DNA of 64,000 bases from Bradyrhizobium paxllaeri (GCF_001693515.2 NZ_CP042968.1:1674001-1738000); one strand, 5' to 3'. Shown: positions 33,348 through 43,248, counted from the first letter of the stretch. Numbers and translations: made by a program. The notes: a model not told the origin generated them from the sequence alone.

Positions 33348-33826
33348 CTCTCCTTGAGAACCGCATCGGCCTGGATCGCGGAACCGGTCTGCCGCATCGC
33401 CTCGCCCAATGCCATGGCGGCCGCCATGGCCACATTGAGCGAGCGCAAACTCGGCCGGATCGGGATCAGAAGCCGCGCATCGACGGCGGCGACGACCTCG
33501 TCGGTAACCCCAGCCGATTCCCGCCCGAACAGCAGGACGTCGTCCCTCTCGTAGCGGAAATCCAGGTAGGAACCAGCCGCCTTGGTCGTAAACAGCACCA
33601 GCCGGCAACCCGCCTCGTTACGCCATTGCGCGAATTTTGACCATGAGTCGTGGCGGGTGAGGGCGACATGATCAAGATAGTCCATTCCCGCCCGGCGGAA
33701 ATGCCGGTCCGAGATCGGAAATCCCGCCGGCTCGATAATGTGGGCGGCCACGCCCAGGCAGGCACACAGGCGCAGAATCGTTCCGGTGTTCTGGGGAATG
33801 TCAGGCTGGAAAAGCGCAATCTGCAT
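33341..33826 (-). CDS. trmL: tRNA (cytidine/uridine-2'-O)-methyltransferase TrmL-like
   Basis: 161 residues, SPOUT (SpoU) methyltransferase. Start MQIALFQPDIPQNTGTILRL contains the first SPOUT motif, LLFGRESAGVTDEV the second and LLIPIRPSLRSLNVAMAAAM the knot with the SAM-binding residues. TrmL methylates the wobble nucleotide 34 of tRNA-Leu isoacceptors. ATG 33826 chosen as the only start that retains the N-terminal motif; the long frame to 34528 is antisense to petA. Cytoplasmic. Confidence 0.92.
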   Translation of the reverse strand: MQIALFQPDIPQNTGTILRLCACLGVAAHIIEPAGFPISDRHFRRAGMDYLDHVALTRHDSWSKFAQWRNEAGCRLVLFTTKAAGSYLDFRYERDDVLLFGRESAGVTDEVVAAVDARLLIPIRPSLRSLNVAMAAAMALGEAMRQTGSAIQADAVLKERW

Positions 33827-34105
33827 AGGGTCGAGGCTTTGCTGGCGCGAATGAAATGTCTCGAATAAATCACGGCCGGGCGCGGATTTAGTGCATTGCA
33901 CGCTTGCGAGCCGATAGCGGGCTTGCGCTCTCACGGCAAGGGTGCCAATAGAACGATTCTGGACTGCTTGTTCCGCCGGATTGGGGGAGGAAAAGCGGTT
34001 TTTCTGCCGCCGCGGGGGCCGCGGGCGCCGGCAGCCTCCTTCAGGGCGTGCTTTCGCGTGTCCGGGGCGGTTCCGCCGGCTGCAGACAAGAAAGGGCTTG
34101 GAATC

Positions 34106-34636
34106 GTGACGACAGCGTCTTCGGCGGACCATCCGACACGCCGTGATTTCCTTTATGTTGCAACGGGAGCCGTCGCCGCCGTCGGCGCGGCTGCCACGGT
34201 GTGGCCGCTGGTTTCCCAGATGAATCCGGATGCCTCGACGATCGCGGCCGGTGCGCCGATTGAGGTCGACCTGACCCCGATCGCCGAAGGACAGGACATC
34301 AAGGTGTTCTGGCGCGGCAAGCCGATTTACATCAGCCACCGGACCAAGAAGCAGATCGAAGAGGCCCGCAAGGTGCCGGTAGCGAGCCTGCCCGATCCGC
34401 AGAGCGATGAGTCCCGGGTCAAGGCGGGGCATGACCAGTGGCTGGTCGTGGTTGGTATCTGCACCCATCTCGGCTGTATCCCGATCGCCCATGAGGGCGC
34501 CTATGACGGCTTCTTCTGCCCGTGCCACGGTTCGGTTTACGACACCTCGGGCCGCATCCGTCAGGGACCCGCGCCGAGCAACCTGCCGGTTCCGCCCTAC
34601 ACATTCGTTTCCGACACCAAAATCCAGATCGGCTAA
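34106..34636 (+). CDS. petA: Ubiquinol-cytochrome c reductase Rieske iron-sulfur subunit
   Basis: 176 residues (fbcF in Bradyrhizobium). The N-terminus carries a Tat-type signal/anchor, [20 protein letters not shown]. Cluster ligands are CTHLGC and CPCHGS, with the linking GAYDGFF. The protein holds the 2Fe-2S cluster of the bc1 complex on the periplasmic side. GTG 34106 is the likely start; the frame upstream to 33896 is not protein-like. It is followed 66 bp later by fbcH, as in the fbcFH operon of B. japonicum. Confidence 0.95.
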   Translation: MTTASSADHPTRRDFLYVATGAVAAVGAAATVWPLVSQMNPDASTIAAGAPIEVDLTPIAEGQDIKVFWRGKPIYISHRTKKQIEEARKVPVASLPDPQSDESRVKAGHDQWLVVVGICTHLGCIPIAHEGAYDGFFCPCHGSVYDTSGRIRQGPAPSNLPVPPYTFVSDTKIQIG

Positions 34637-34702
34637 GGGCTCGGGCGCCAGCCCGAGACCCCTTAATCCGTCGCGTCGTCTTACTTCCTCAGGATCGCAT
34701 CA

Positions 34703-36775
34703 ATGAGCGGACCATCCGATTTCCAGCCGACCAATCCCGCCTTGAAGTGGATCGAACGGCGCCTCCCGATCATGGGACTTATGCATTCCTCGTTCGTGGC
34801 GTATCCGACGCCGCGTAACCTGAACTACTGGTGGACCTTCGGCGCCATCCTCTCACTGATGCTGGGCGTGCAGATCCTGACCGGCGTGATCCTGGCGATG
34901 CACTACACGCCGCATGCCGATATGGCGTTCAAGTCCGTCGAGCTCATCGTCCGCGACGTCAATTACGGCTGGCTGCTGCGCAACGTCCATGCCGCCGGCG
35001 CGTCGATGTTCTTCTTCGCCGTCTACATCCACATGTTCCGCGGCCTTTATTACGGGTCGTACAAGGAGCCGCGCGAGGTGCTGTGGATCCTCGGCGTCAT
35101 CATCTATCTCCTGATGATGGCGACCGGCTTCATGGGCTACGTGCTGCCGTGGGGCCAGATGAGCTTCTGGGGCGCCACCGTCATCACCAACCTGTTCTCT
35201 GCCGTGCCCTATTTCGGCGAGAGCATCGTGACGCTGCTGTGGGGCGGTTATGCCGTCGGCAATCCGACACTGAACCGCTTCTTCTCGCTGCACTACCTGC
35301 TGCCGTTCGTGATCGCCGGCGTGGTCGTGCTGCACGTCTGGGCGCTGCATGTCGCCGGTCAGAACAATCCGGCCGGCGTCGAGGCGAAGACGGAAAAGGA
35401 CACGGTGCCGTTCACGCCCTACGCGACCATCAAGGACATGTTCGGCGTCTCCTGCTTCCTGCTGTTCTACGCCTGGTTCATCTTCTACATGCCGAACTAT
35501 CTCGGCGATCCCGAGAACTACATCCCGGCCAATCCCGCCGTGACGCCCGCGCACATCGTGCCGGAATGGTATTACCTGCCGTTCTACGCGATCCTGCGCT
35601 CGATCCCGAACAAGCTTGCCGGCGTGGTGGCGATGTTCGGTGCGATCGTCGTGCTGGCGTTCCTGCCCTGGCTCGATAACGCCAAGACGCGTTCGTCGAA
35701 ATATCGCCCGCTGGCCAAGCAGTTCTTCTGGGTCTTTGTCGCCGTTTGTATCGGTCTCGGCTATCTCGGCGCCCAGCCGCCGGAAGGCATCTACGTCATC
35801 GTCGGCCGTATCCTGACTGTGCTCTACTTCGCCTACTTCCTGATCCTGCTGCCGTTGCTGTCGCGGATCGAGAAGCCGCGTCCGGTGCCGAACTCGATTG
35901 CCGACGATGTGCTGGCGAAGTCGGGTGGCAAGGCCGCGCCGATGGTGTCGAGCGTGATCGCGCTGATGGTGGCCGCAGGCCTGCTGTTCGGCGGTGCCGA
36001 CAGCGCCCGCGCTGCCGAAGGCGGCACCAAGCCGCCGGCGCAGAAGTGGTCGTTTTCAGGCCCGTTCGGCACGTTCGACCGCGGCGCAATGCAGCGCGGC
36101 CTCAAGGTCTACAAGGAGGTCTGCGCGGCCTGCCACGGCCTGTCCTTTGTCGCCTTCCGCAACCTCGCCGAGGCCGGCGGCCCCGGCTACTCGGTGGCGC
36201 AGGCCCAGGCGTTCGCCTCGGACTACAAGGTCAAGGACGGCCCGAACGACCAGGGCGAGATGTTCGAGCGGCCGGGCCGGCCCGCCGATTATTTCCCGTC
36301 GCCGTTCCCGAACGAGCAGGCGGCTCGCGCGGCCAATGGCGGCGCCTTTCCGCCGGATCTCTCGCTGATCACCAAGGCGCGCAGCTATGGCCGCGGCTTC
36401 CCGCAGTTCCTGATCGACTTCTTCACCCAGTATCAGGAGCAAGGCCCGGATTACATCGTCGCGCTGCTGCAGGGCTATGAGGACAAGCCGCCGGCTGGCT
36501 TCAATCTGCCGGAGGGTTCCTTCTACAACAATTACTTCCCCGGCCACGCCATCAAGATGCCGAAGCCGCTGAGCGACGGCCAGGTCACCTATGACGACGG
36601 CTCGCCGGCGACGGTCGCGCAGTACGCCAAGGACGTCACCACGTTCCTGATGTGGGCTGCGGAGCCGCACATGGAGGCGCGCAAGGCACTCGGCATGCAG
36701 GTGTTCGTGTTCCTGATCCTGCTCACCGTGCTCCTGTACTTCACCAAGAAGAAGGTCTGGGCCAACGCCCACTGA
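34703..36775 (+). CDS. fbcH: Cytochrome b / cytochrome c1 fused precursor of the bc1 complex
   Basis: 690 residues. The first about 420 form cytochrome b with eight to nine helices; haem-ligand and Qo-site stretches include [40 protein letters not shown] and [15 protein letters not shown] cleavable internal signal ([21 protein letters not shown]) leads to cytochrome c1, with CAACHGLSF as the haem c site and a C-terminal anchor ([18 protein letters not shown]). In B. japonicum the fbcH product is cut into two subunits by signal peptidase. It completes the respiratory bc1 complex with petA. Confidence 0.96.
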   Translation: MSGPSDFQPTNPALKWIERRLPIMGLMHSSFVAYPTPRNLNYWWTFGAILSLMLGVQILTGVILAMHYTPHADMAFKSVELIVRDVNYGWLLRNVHAAGASMFFFAVYIHMFRGLYYGSYKEPREVLWILGVIIYLLMMATGFMGYVLPWGQMSFWGATVITNLFSAVPYFGESIVTLLWGGYAVGNPTLNRFFSLHYLLPFVIAGVVVLHVWALHVAGQNNPAGVEAKTEKDTVPFTPYATIKDMFGVSCFLLFYAWFIFYMPNYLGDPENYIPANPAVTPAHIVPEWYYLPFYAILRSIPNKLAGVVAMFGAIVVLAFLPWLDNAKTRSSKYRPLAKQFFWVFVAVCIGLGYLGAQPPEGIYVIVGRILTVLYFAYFLILLPLLSRIEKPRPVPNSIADDVLAKSGGKAAPMVSSVIALMVAAGLLFGGADSARAAEGGTKPPAQKWSFSGPFGTFDRGAMQRGLKVYKEVCAACHGLSFVAFRNLAEAGGPGYSVAQAQAFASDYKVKDGPNDQGEMFERPGRPADYFPSPFPNEQAARAANGGAFPPDLSLITKARSYGRGFPQFLIDFFTQYQEQGPDYIVALLQGYEDKPPAGFNLPEGSFYNNYFPGHAIKMPKPLSDGQVTYDDGSPATVAQYAKDVTTFLMWAAEPHMEARKALGMQVFVFLILLTVLLYFTKKKVWANAH

Positions 36776-36813
36776 TCTCCACCGACTGATCTCATGGTGC
36801 ACGCGATTTCGGA

Positions 36814-36838
36814 AAAGCCCCTGCGGGGGCTTTTTTGT
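36814..36838 (+). terminator. Intrinsic terminator after fbcH
   Basis: AAAAGCCCCTGCGGGGGCTTTTTT: stem AGCCCC / GGGGCT with a short loop, followed by six T. It lies 38 bp past the fbcH stop codon. Confidence 0.92.
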
Positions 36839-36846
36839 TGTGCAAA

Positions 36847-36951
36847 CGTCATTCCGGGGCGATGCGAAGCATCGAACTATGGGGCGCCCTTGCGCCCCTG
36901 AGAATCTCGAGATTCCGGGTCTGGTGCTGACGCACCATCCCGGAAATGACG
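36847..36951. repeat. Palindromic intergenic repeat, family B copy 1
   Basis: Starts CGTCATTCCGGGGC and ends CCGGAAATGACG, with a central AATCTCGAGATTCCGGG. The adjoining GACGCAATCC-GATTGCGTC (36951-36969) is a further palindrome. Confidence 0.88.
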
Positions 36952-37029
36952 ACGCAATCCGATTGCGTCCTAAGTCCACTGCGGACAAGATGGCCGCCAA
37001 ATCGGCCCAACATCATTGCGGAGGAACTC

Positions 37030-37704
37030 ATGGGTACCAGCATCACCTTCAAGCGCCCGGACGGCAAGGATGCCAGCGGCTATCTCGCCAATGCGGCGCG
37101 CGGCAATGCGCCGGGCGTGGTCGTGATCCAGGAATGGTGGGGCCTGCAGGACCAGATCAAGGGCCTGTGCGACCGCTTTGCCGCGGCGGGCTTCGATGCG
37201 CTGGCGCCGGATCTCTACAAGGGCACGGTGGTGCCGTATCACGACACGGATGCGGCCGGCCGGGAGATGAACTCGCTGGATTTCATGGACGCCACCACGC
37301 AGACGGTGCGGGGCGCGGCGCAATATCTGTCGCGCAACGGCGCCAAGGTCGGGCTGACCGGCTTCTGTCTCGGCGGCGCGGTAACGATCATCGGCGCCAC
37401 CAAGATTCCGGAGCTCGCGGCCGGCGTCGTATTCTACGGCATTCCACCGGAGCAGGCGGCAAAGCCCGCGGACGTGAAGATTCCGCTGCAGGCGCATTTC
37501 GCCGACAAGGACGACTGGTGTACGCCGGAGGTGGTCAACGCCTTCGAGCAGGGCATGAAGGCCGCCGGCAAGTCGCTCGAGATTTTCCGCTATGACGCCG
37601 AGCACGCCTTCGTCAACGAGCAGCGCCAGTCGGTGCATGACCGTCAGGCGGCCGAACTGGCCTGGGGCAGGGCGACCGCGTTTTTCGCGAAGCATTTGGG
37701 TTAG
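37030..37704 (+). CDS. Dienelactone hydrolase family protein
   Basis: 224 residues, alpha/beta hydrolase of the carboxymethylenebutenolidase type. The nucleophile elbow is GFCLGG with catalytic Cys, the acid is in ADKDDW and the His in DAEHAF. ATG 37030 follows GGAGG. It hydrolyses dienelactones from chlorocatechol or other aromatic breakdown; housekeeping copies with unknown natural substrate are common. Close relatives of the ortho-cleavage pathway are not visible nearby. Confidence 0.88.
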   Translation: MGTSITFKRPDGKDASGYLANAARGNAPGVVVIQEWWGLQDQIKGLCDRFAAAGFDALAPDLYKGTVVPYHDTDAAGREMNSLDFMDATTQTVRGAAQYLSRNGAKVGLTGFCLGGAVTIIGATKIPELAAGVVFYGIPPEQAAKPADVKIPLQAHFADKDDWCTPEVVNAFEQGMKAAGKSLEIFRYDAEHAFVNEQRQSVHDRQAAELAWGRATAFFAKHLG

Positions 37705-37720
37705 GCTGAAGAGCTTTTCC

Positions 37721-37833
37721 CGTCATTGCCTGCGACAAACGCGAAGCGTTTGCGCAAGGGAGCGATAGCGACGAAGCAATCCATGTCTCCCTTTGTGGCG
37801 CGATGGATTGCTTCGCTTCGCTCGCAATGACGG
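37721..37833. repeat. Palindromic intergenic repeat, family A copy 2
   Basis: Full copy: CGTCATTGCCTGCGACAAAC..., an inner GCGAAGCG hairpin, then arms CGAAGCAATCCAT / ATGGATTGCTTCG and the tail CTCGCAATGACGG. Shows that the copy at 1-68 is truncated by the window edge. Between the dienelactone hydrolase and epimerase genes. Confidence 0.9.
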
Positions 37834-37849
37834 CAGGGAACGGTCGGCG

Positions 37850-38752
37850 ATGAAAATCTTCTGCACGGGCGCATCGGGATATATTGGCGGGTCGGTTGCG
37901 GCGCATCTCCTCGCCGCCGGACATCACGTGACCGGATTGGTCCGTTCGCCCGAAAAGGCCGACGCCGTTCGCGCGCTCGGTATCGAGCCGGTGATGGGTA
38001 CGCTGGATGACGCGCAAGTTCTCGCACGCGCCGCGCAAGCCGCCGACGTCGTCGTTAATGCCGCGAGTGCCGATCACCGGGGGGCCGTCACCTCGCTGTT
38101 GGACGCGCTTGCCGGAAGCGGCAAGCCGCTGATTCACACGTCGGGATCGAGCATCGTCGGCACCCGCGCCCGCGGCGAACGCGCCGACGCAGTGTTCGAC
38201 GAAGACACGCCGATTACACCATCGCCCGCGCGCGCGGCGCGCGTTGCGCTCAACGAATTCATTCTCTCCCACCGCGACAAGGGCTGCCGCCCGGTCATCA
38301 TCTGCCCGAGCCTGATCTACGGCATCGGCCACGGGGCAGGGCGCGACAGCGTCCAGGTGCCGCTGTTGATCAAGCTCGCCAAAAAGCGCGGCAACGCGGC
38401 GCATGCCGGGCCCGGCGAGAACATCTGGTCGAACGTGCATATCGACGATCTCGTGACGCTCTATGCACTTGCGATCGAGAAGACGCCGGCAGGCAGCTTC
38501 TATTTCGCCGAGAATGGCGAGAACTCGATGCGCGAGGCGTGCGTGGCCATCAACCGCATGCTGGGTTTCGCGGGACCGCCAACGGCGATGTCGATGCAGG
38601 AAGCCGCGGCCGAATGGGGCGAGGGGACGACAGAGGACACGATGGCGTCGAACAGCCGCGTGCGGGCCAAGCGTGCGCGGGATGAACTCGGCTGGCAGCC
38701 GAAGGCGCGCGGCCTGATCGAGGAGATCGAGCACGGGTGTTATCGGGAGTAA
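37850..38752 (+). CDS. NAD(P)-dependent epimerase/dehydratase-like protein (atypical SDR)
   Basis: 300 residues. An N-terminal Rossmann motif, FCTGASGYIGGSVAAHLLAA, is followed by LVRSPEKADAVRALG, which suggests NADP preference, and NVHIDDLVTLYALAIE in the second half as in extended and atypical SDRs. The YxxxK catalytic pair is not obvious. Proteins of this kind include nucleotide-sugar epimerases and flavonoid or cinnamoyl reductases; the substrate is unknown. Start ATG 37850 (AGGGAA upstream). Confidence 0.8.
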   Translation: MKIFCTGASGYIGGSVAAHLLAAGHHVTGLVRSPEKADAVRALGIEPVMGTLDDAQVLARAAQAADVVVNAASADHRGAVTSLLDALAGSGKPLIHTSGSSIVGTRARGERADAVFDEDTPITPSPARAARVALNEFILSHRDKGCRPVIICPSLIYGIGHGAGRDSVQVPLLIKLAKKRGNAAHAGPGENIWSNVHIDDLVTLYALAIEKTPAGSFYFAENGENSMREACVAINRMLGFAGPPTAMSMQEAAAEWGEGTTEDTMASNSRVRAKRARDELGWQPKARGLIEEIEHGCYRE

Positions 38753-38787
38753 GCGAGAGGATCGGTTGGTCCCAAATGCTTGCGCCG

Positions 38788-38911
38788 CCGTCGTCCCGGC
38801 GAACGCCGGGACCCATACTCCGCGGCGATCGTTGCGAAGAGAGATGGCAGACATCATCGCCAAATAACTGCGCCCTGTGGCTATGGGTCCCGGCTTTCGC
38901 CGGGACGACGG
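38788..38911. repeat. Palindromic intergenic repeat, family C copy 2
   Basis: Arms CCGTCGTCCCGGCGAACGCC... / ...TTTCGCCGGGACGACGG with CCCATA / TATGGG next to the loop. Same layout as 4307-4429, with arms that vary in the CG-rich part but stay complementary. Confidence 0.88.
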
Positions 38912-38928
38912 TTGTGATGAGGTGCCAG

Positions 38929-39924
38929 CTAGCCTTTCACCCCGTCCCACCACACGCACGTCCCCGACATCAGCTTGTAATTCCCCTCCATCACCTGCAC
39001 CGGCGCGCGCAGGCCCGAAGCTGCCGCGCGCAGGCGCATCTCGCGGGCGACGGCGCGGTCTTCGGGCGGCAGCCAGACGCGCTCATGGCCCCACAGGCTC
39101 GGGCCGTCATGCATCTCGACCGGCTGCCACGTCGCCGGATCGATCTCGCGGCCGCCCCAGCCGCATTCGATCATGAAGGACGACGGTGTTTTGGCGTAGA
39201 ACGAGGTCATGAAGTCGTTGGTGTGGCGGCCGAGCGTGACGTCGACGCGGCCTTCCTGCGTCTGCGCGATGTCGTAGCACTGGCCGACATCGTCGAGCGA
39301 GAACAGCTCCACCATCAGATGATGCATGCCGTTCCTGCCGGTCTCGATCAGCGCGAGGCTGTGGTGCCGCGCATTGACGTGGAAGAAGTAGGCCCGGAAC
39401 GGCTTTGAGATGTAGTCGGAGAGGCCGAAGCCGAGCACGCCGACATAGAACGCCATGACGGGCTCGATATTCTCGACCGTCAGCACGGCGTGCCCGAGGC
39501 CGAGCGGACCGGTGCGGAAGCCCGAAATCGAACGGCCCGGCACGAACGGCGTGTCGTCGATTTCGGCGCCGTAAAATGCCTCCAGCCGGTTGCCGGCGGG
39601 ATCGTGGAACGAAATCAGGCGGCGGACGCGGCGCGCATCGGCCAGCGTCTGCGGTTCGGCCACAACATGCACGCCGGCCTTTTCCAGCCGCGCCGCCAGC
39701 GCGTCCAGCGCCGCAGCGTCTGCGACCTCCCAGCCGAAAAAGCGCGTGCCTTCGCCCATCGCGCGGTCGATGACGATGCGCTGCTTGCGGTCGTCCATCC
39801 GGAACGCGAGCAACGAATTGCCGCGTTCGACCGCCTGCAGGCCGACGAGGCCGGTCCCGAACTGCCGCCAGTCCTCGAGGTCCGCTGATCCGAAGCCGGC
39901 ATATCCCAGACCCAGCAATGCCAT
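38929..39924 (-). CDS. Extradiol ring-cleavage dioxygenase-like protein (type I, two VOC modules)
   Basis: 331 residues, with two repeats of the vicinal-oxygen-chelate module. The expected iron ligands are His145 (GLGHAVLTV), His201 or 202 (GMHHLMVEL) and Glu253 (FMIECGWGG), at positions close to those in BphC (146, 210, 260). Such enzymes open catecholic rings between an OH-bearing carbon and its neighbour. Natural substrate is not deducible. ATG 39924 is consistent with the family length of about 290-340 residues. Confidence 0.83.
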   Translation of the reverse strand: MALLGLGYAGFGSADLEDWRQFGTGLVGLQAVERGNSLLAFRMDDRKQRIVIDRAMGEGTRFFGWEVADAAALDALAARLEKAGVHVVAEPQTLADARRVRRLISFHDPAGNRLEAFYGAEIDDTPFVPGRSISGFRTGPLGLGHAVLTVENIEPVMAFYVGVLGFGLSDYISKPFRAYFFHVNARHHSLALIETGRNGMHHLMVELFSLDDVGQCYDIAQTQEGRVDVTLGRHTNDFMTSFYAKTPSSFMIECGWGGREIDPATWQPVEMHDGPSLWGHERVWLPPEDRAVAREMRLRAAASGLRAPVQVMEGNYKLMSGTCVWWDGVKG

Positions 39925-40055
39925 CGCTTGCCTCCGTCATCTGCAATCTTTGCGCATCGAATGCGCCGCTGCTTTGCTCAAATCCTACGCAAGTTCGACG
40001 CCATCCGACACCCAAAGATGGACCCCGGGGGCGGGTAGCCCGACCCGTTCCTCCC

Positions 40056-40084
40056 TTGACATCGCCCCCGCCGGATGGTGATTA
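40056..40084 (+). promoter_or_regulatory. Likely trpL promoter, producing a leaderless transcript
   Basis: TTGACA (40056-40061), 17-bp spacer, then TGATTA (40079-40084). The start of transcription would fall at about 40091-40092, on the A of the trpL ATG. Confidence 0.6.
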
Positions 40085-40091
40085 GGTTCCC

Positions 40092-40139
40092 ATGAGCACC
40101 GTCGTTACCCCCTCCCGTCTCTGGTGGCGCACCTCCTAA
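40092..40139 (+). CDS. trpL: trp leader peptide with tandem Trp codons
   Basis: A 15-residue peptide, MSTVVTPSRLWWRTS, with two consecutive TGG codons at 40122-40127 and TAA at 40137-40139. It precedes trpE(G) by 130 bp. There is no ribosome binding site before the ATG, in keeping with leaderless translation. In Sinorhizobium meliloti the equivalent leader starts with its own ATG at the transcript end and also acts as the sRNA rnTrpL; function in trans here is untested. Confidence 0.88.
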   Translation: MSTVVTPSRLWWRTS

Positions 40140-40168
40140 AGAGGTGGCCGGTGCGATTTCATTTTTTC
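40128..40168 (+). terminator. trp attenuator region
   Basis: The hairpin CACCTC-CTAAA-GAGGTG (40130-40146) overlaps the trpL stop codon, and GCACC (40129-40133) can instead pair with GGTGC (40150-40154). A six-T run (40162-40167) follows. The competing pairings look like a compact attenuator; a stalled ribosome at the Trp codons would change which pairing forms. Confidence 0.7.
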
Positions 40169-40269
40169 AATCGTCGAAGGTCGCCATCGCAGTGCGACCG
40201 ATGGTTTGTCTATTTGCCCTTCGTTTGTCCTGTGTGGCGCTCCCTGGCGAAGTTTCGTAAGAGGATCAC

Positions 40270-42432
40270 ATGAACAGGACGGCCTTCTCCCTGCCCGAGC
40301 ACAGCGAATACCGGACCAGCGGCGGCCTGGCGATTTCGCGCGTCGTCGAGCAGTTCACCGGCAATGCCAAGCGCCTCGACGATCTGATCGAACTGCTCGA
40401 CCGCCGCCGCGGCGTCGTGCTGTCCTCGGGCACCACGGTGCCGGGCCGCTACGAGAGCTTCGACCTCGGCTTCGCCGATCCGCCGCTGGTGCTGGAAACC
40501 GTCGGCGCGAATTTTTCGCTGTCCGCGCTGAATGCGCGCGGCGAGGTGCTGATCGCTTTCCTCGGCGACGTGCTGCGCGAGCCCTGCGTGGTGATCTCGG
40601 AAAAAAGCCCGACGCGGTTGGCCGGTCACATCATCCGCGGCGCCGCGCCGGTCGAGGAAGACCAGCGCACCCGCCGCGCCAGCGTGATGTCGCTGGTCCG
40701 CGATCTCATCGCCGCCCTGTCGGCCAATGATGACCCGCTGCTCGGCCTGTACGGCGCCTTCGCCTACGATCTCGTGTTCCAGATCGAGGACCTCGTACAG
40801 AAGCGCGCCCGCGAAGCCGACCAGCGCGATATCGTGCTCTACGTGCCGGATCGCCTGCTCGCCTACGACCGCGCCACCGGCCGCGGCGTGGTGCTGAGCT
40901 ATGATTTCTCCTGGAAAGGAAAATCCACGCAAGGCCTGCCGCGCGACACCGCCGAGAGCGTCTACACCAAGACACCGCGGCAGGGCTTTGCCGATCACGC
41001 GCCCGGCGAATATCAGGCGACGGTGGAGGTCGCGCGGGCGGCATTCGCGCGCGGTGATCTGTTCGAGGCGGTGCCGGGGCAGCTCTTCGCCGAGCCCTGC
41101 GAGCGTTCGCCGGCGGAAGTATTCCAGCGGCTCTGCCGCATCAACCCGTCGCCCTATGGCGCGCTGATGAATCTCGGCGACGGCGAATTTCTGGTGTCGG
41201 CCTCGCCGGAAATGTTCGTGCGCTCCGACGGTCGCCGGGTCGAGACTTGCCCGATCTCGGGCACGATCGCGCGCGGCGTCGATGCGATCGGCGATGCCGA
41301 GCAGATCCGGCAATTGCTGAACTCGGAAAAGGACGAGTTCGAGCTCAATATGTGCACCGACGTCGACCGTAACGACAAGGCGCGGGTCTGCGTGCCCGGC
41401 ACCATCAAGGTGCTGGCGCGGCGGCAGATCGAGACCTATTCGAAACTGTTCCATACCGTCGATCACGTCGAGGGCATGCTGCGGCCGGGCTTCGACGCGC
41501 TCGACGCCTTCCTCACCCACGCCTGGGCCGTCACGGTAACCGGCGCGCCGAAATTGTGGGCGATGCAGTTCGTCGAGGACAATGAACGTTCGTCGCGACG
41601 CTGGTATGCCGGCGCGATCGGCGCGGTGAACTTCGACGGCAGCATCAATACCGGGCTCACCATCCGCACCATCCGCATGAAGGATGGACTTGCCGAAGTA
41701 CGCGTCGGCGCCACCTGTCTTTTCGATTCGGATCCCGCCGCGGAAGATCGCGAATGCCAGGTCAAGGCCGCCGCGCTGTTCCAGGCGCTGCGCGGCGATG
41801 CGCCAAAGCCGCTCTCGACGTTTGCGCCCGACGCAACAGGTTCAGGCCGCAAGGTGCTCCTGATCGATCACGACGACAGCTTTGTGCATATGCTGGCGGA
41901 TTATTTCCGGCAGGTCGGCGCCAACGTCACCGTGGTCCGCCATGTGCACGCCCAGGAGATGCTGAAGAAGAACTGGGATCTGCTGGTGCTCTCTCCGGGC
42001 CCGGGCCGGCCGGAAGACTTCGGAATCTCGAAAACCATCGGCACGGCGCTCGACCGCAAACTGCCGATCTTCGGCGTCTGCCTCGGCGTGCAGGCAATCG
42101 GCGAATACTTTGGCGGCCAGCTCGGCCAGCTCACCCAGCCCGCACACGGTCGGCCCTCGCGGATCCAGGTGCGCGGCGGGCGCTTGATGCAGAACCTGCC
42201 GAACGAGATCGTGATCGGCCGCTATCATTCGCTGTATGTCGAGCGCGACAGCGTGCCTGATATGCTCGAAGTCACCGCGACCACCGAGGATGGGGTTGCG
42301 ATGGCAATCGAACACAAGACCCTTCCGGTCGGCGGCGTGCAGTTTCATCCGGAATCGCTGATGTCGCTCGGCGGCGAGGTGGGGCTGCGCATCGTGGAAA
42401 ATGCGTTCCGGCTGAATGTGGGGGCGAATTGA
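40270..42432 (+). CDS. trpE: Anthranilate synthase, fused TrpE-TrpG
   Basis: 720 residues. TrpE part (about 1-510): PSPYGALMNLGDGEFLVSAS, AVTVTGAPKLWAMQFV and RWYAGAIGAVNFDGSINTGL. TrpG glutamine amidotransferase part (about 525-715): nucleophile motif PIFGVCLGVQAIGEYF, and GGVQFHPESLMSL with His and Glu. Converts chorismate and glutamine to anthranilate, the first step to tryptophan. The fusion and the leader peptide are typical of rhizobia. Start ATG 40270 follows AGGA. Attenuation by trpL is the probable control. Confidence 0.97.
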   Translation: MNRTAFSLPEHSEYRTSGGLAISRVVEQFTGNAKRLDDLIELLDRRRGVVLSSGTTVPGRYESFDLGFADPPLVLETVGANFSLSALNARGEVLIAFLGDVLREPCVVISEKSPTRLAGHIIRGAAPVEEDQRTRRASVMSLVRDLIAALSANDDPLLGLYGAFAYDLVFQIEDLVQKRAREADQRDIVLYVPDRLLAYDRATGRGVVLSYDFSWKGKSTQGLPRDTAESVYTKTPRQGFADHAPGEYQATVEVARAAFARGDLFEAVPGQLFAEPCERSPAEVFQRLCRINPSPYGALMNLGDGEFLVSASPEMFVRSDGRRVETCPISGTIARGVDAIGDAEQIRQLLNSEKDEFELNMCTDVDRNDKARVCVPGTIKVLARRQIETYSKLFHTVDHVEGMLRPGFDALDAFLTHAWAVTVTGAPKLWAMQFVEDNERSSRRWYAGAIGAVNFDGSINTGLTIRTIRMKDGLAEVRVGATCLFDSDPAAEDRECQVKAAALFQALRGDAPKPLSTFAPDATGSGRKVLLIDHDDSFVHMLADYFRQVGANVTVVRHVHAQEMLKKNWDLLVLSPGPGRPEDFGISKTIGTALDRKLPIFGVCLGVQAIGEYFGGQLGQLTQPAHGRPSRIQVRGGRLMQNLPNEIVIGRYHSLYVERDSVPDMLEVTATTEDGVAMAIEHKTLPVGGVQFHPESLMSLGGEVGLRIVENAFRLNVGAN

Positions 42433-42449
42433 ATGGAATACTTTATGCA

Positions 42450-42531
42450 CGTCATTCCGGGATGGTGCGTTAGCACCAGACCCGGAATCTCGAGATTCCG
42501 GGTTCGATGCTTCGCATCGCCCCGGAATGAC
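42450..42531. repeat. Palindromic intergenic repeat, family B copy 2
   Basis: CGTCATTCCGGGATGG..., central CCCGGAATCTCGAGATTCCG and terminal CCCCGGAATGAC. It ends 17 bp before the apt start codon, so the arm may affect the apt leader. Confidence 0.88.
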
Positions 42532-42548
42532 ATATGAAAGAGATACCG

Positions 42549-43088
42549 ATGACATTCGATCACGACATCAAGGCCACCGTCCGCACCATTCCGGATTACC
42601 CGAAGAAGGGCATCCTGTTTCGTGACATCACCACGCTGCTGGCGGATGCGCGCGCGTTCCGCCGCGCGGTCGACGAACTGGTGCAGCCCTGGGCGGGATT
42701 GAAGATCGACAAGGTCGCCGGCATCGAGGCGAGGGGATTCATCCTCGGCGGCGCGGTCGCGCATCAGGTCTCCGCCGGCTTCGTGCCGATCCGCAAAAAA
42801 GGCAAGCTGCCGCATACGACCGTGCGGATCGCCTATTCGCTGGAATACGGCATCGACGAGATGGAAATGCATGTCGACGCGATCCAGCCCGGCGAGCGCG
42901 TCATCCTGGTCGATGATCTCATCGCCACCGGCGGCACCGCGGAAGGCGCGGTGAAACTGCTGCGCCAGATCGGTGCCAACGTGGTCGCCGCCTGCTTCAT
43001 CATCGACCTGCCGGATTTGGGCGGCGCCGCCAAGCTGCGCGCGATGGAAGTGCCGGTACGCACGCTGATGGCGTTCGAGGGGCATTGA
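42549..43088 (+). CDS. apt: Adenine phosphoribosyltransferase
   Basis: 179 residues. The PRPP-binding motif [17 protein letters not shown], the purine-interacting [18 protein letters not shown] and [15 protein letters not shown] all match Apt. Salvages adenine to AMP with PRPP. I start at ATG 42549 with GAGA upstream; a further ATG at 42534 would extend five residues with no benefit. Cytoplasmic. Confidence 0.96.
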   Translation: MTFDHDIKATVRTIPDYPKKGILFRDITTLLADARAFRRAVDELVQPWAGLKIDKVAGIEARGFILGGAVAHQVSAGFVPIRKKGKLPHTTVRIAYSLEYGIDEMEMHVDAIQPGERVILVDDLIATGGTAEGAVKLLRQIGANVVAACFIIDLPDLGGAAKLRAMEVPVRTLMAFEGH

Positions 43089-43099
43089 GTTTTTTACTT

Positions 43100-43139
43100 C
43101 GTCATTCCGGGATGCGCCTCTTGGCGCAGGCCCGGAATG
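43100..43139. repeat. Family B copy 3, short
   Basis: CGTCATTCCGGGATGCGCC ... GGCGCAGGCCCGGAATGCG, only one half-length of the family and with a mutated last arm. A partial or decayed copy just after apt. Confidence 0.7.
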
Positions 43140-43248
43140 CGTGGCGTCCGTGCGATCGGTCTGGTCACAGCGCGTCTGCTCTGCGGCGCGTCCCGGAAAC
43201 GTTCGCTCGCTCGGAACCTTGCCGCTTTTGATCCTCAGCCGACATGCG

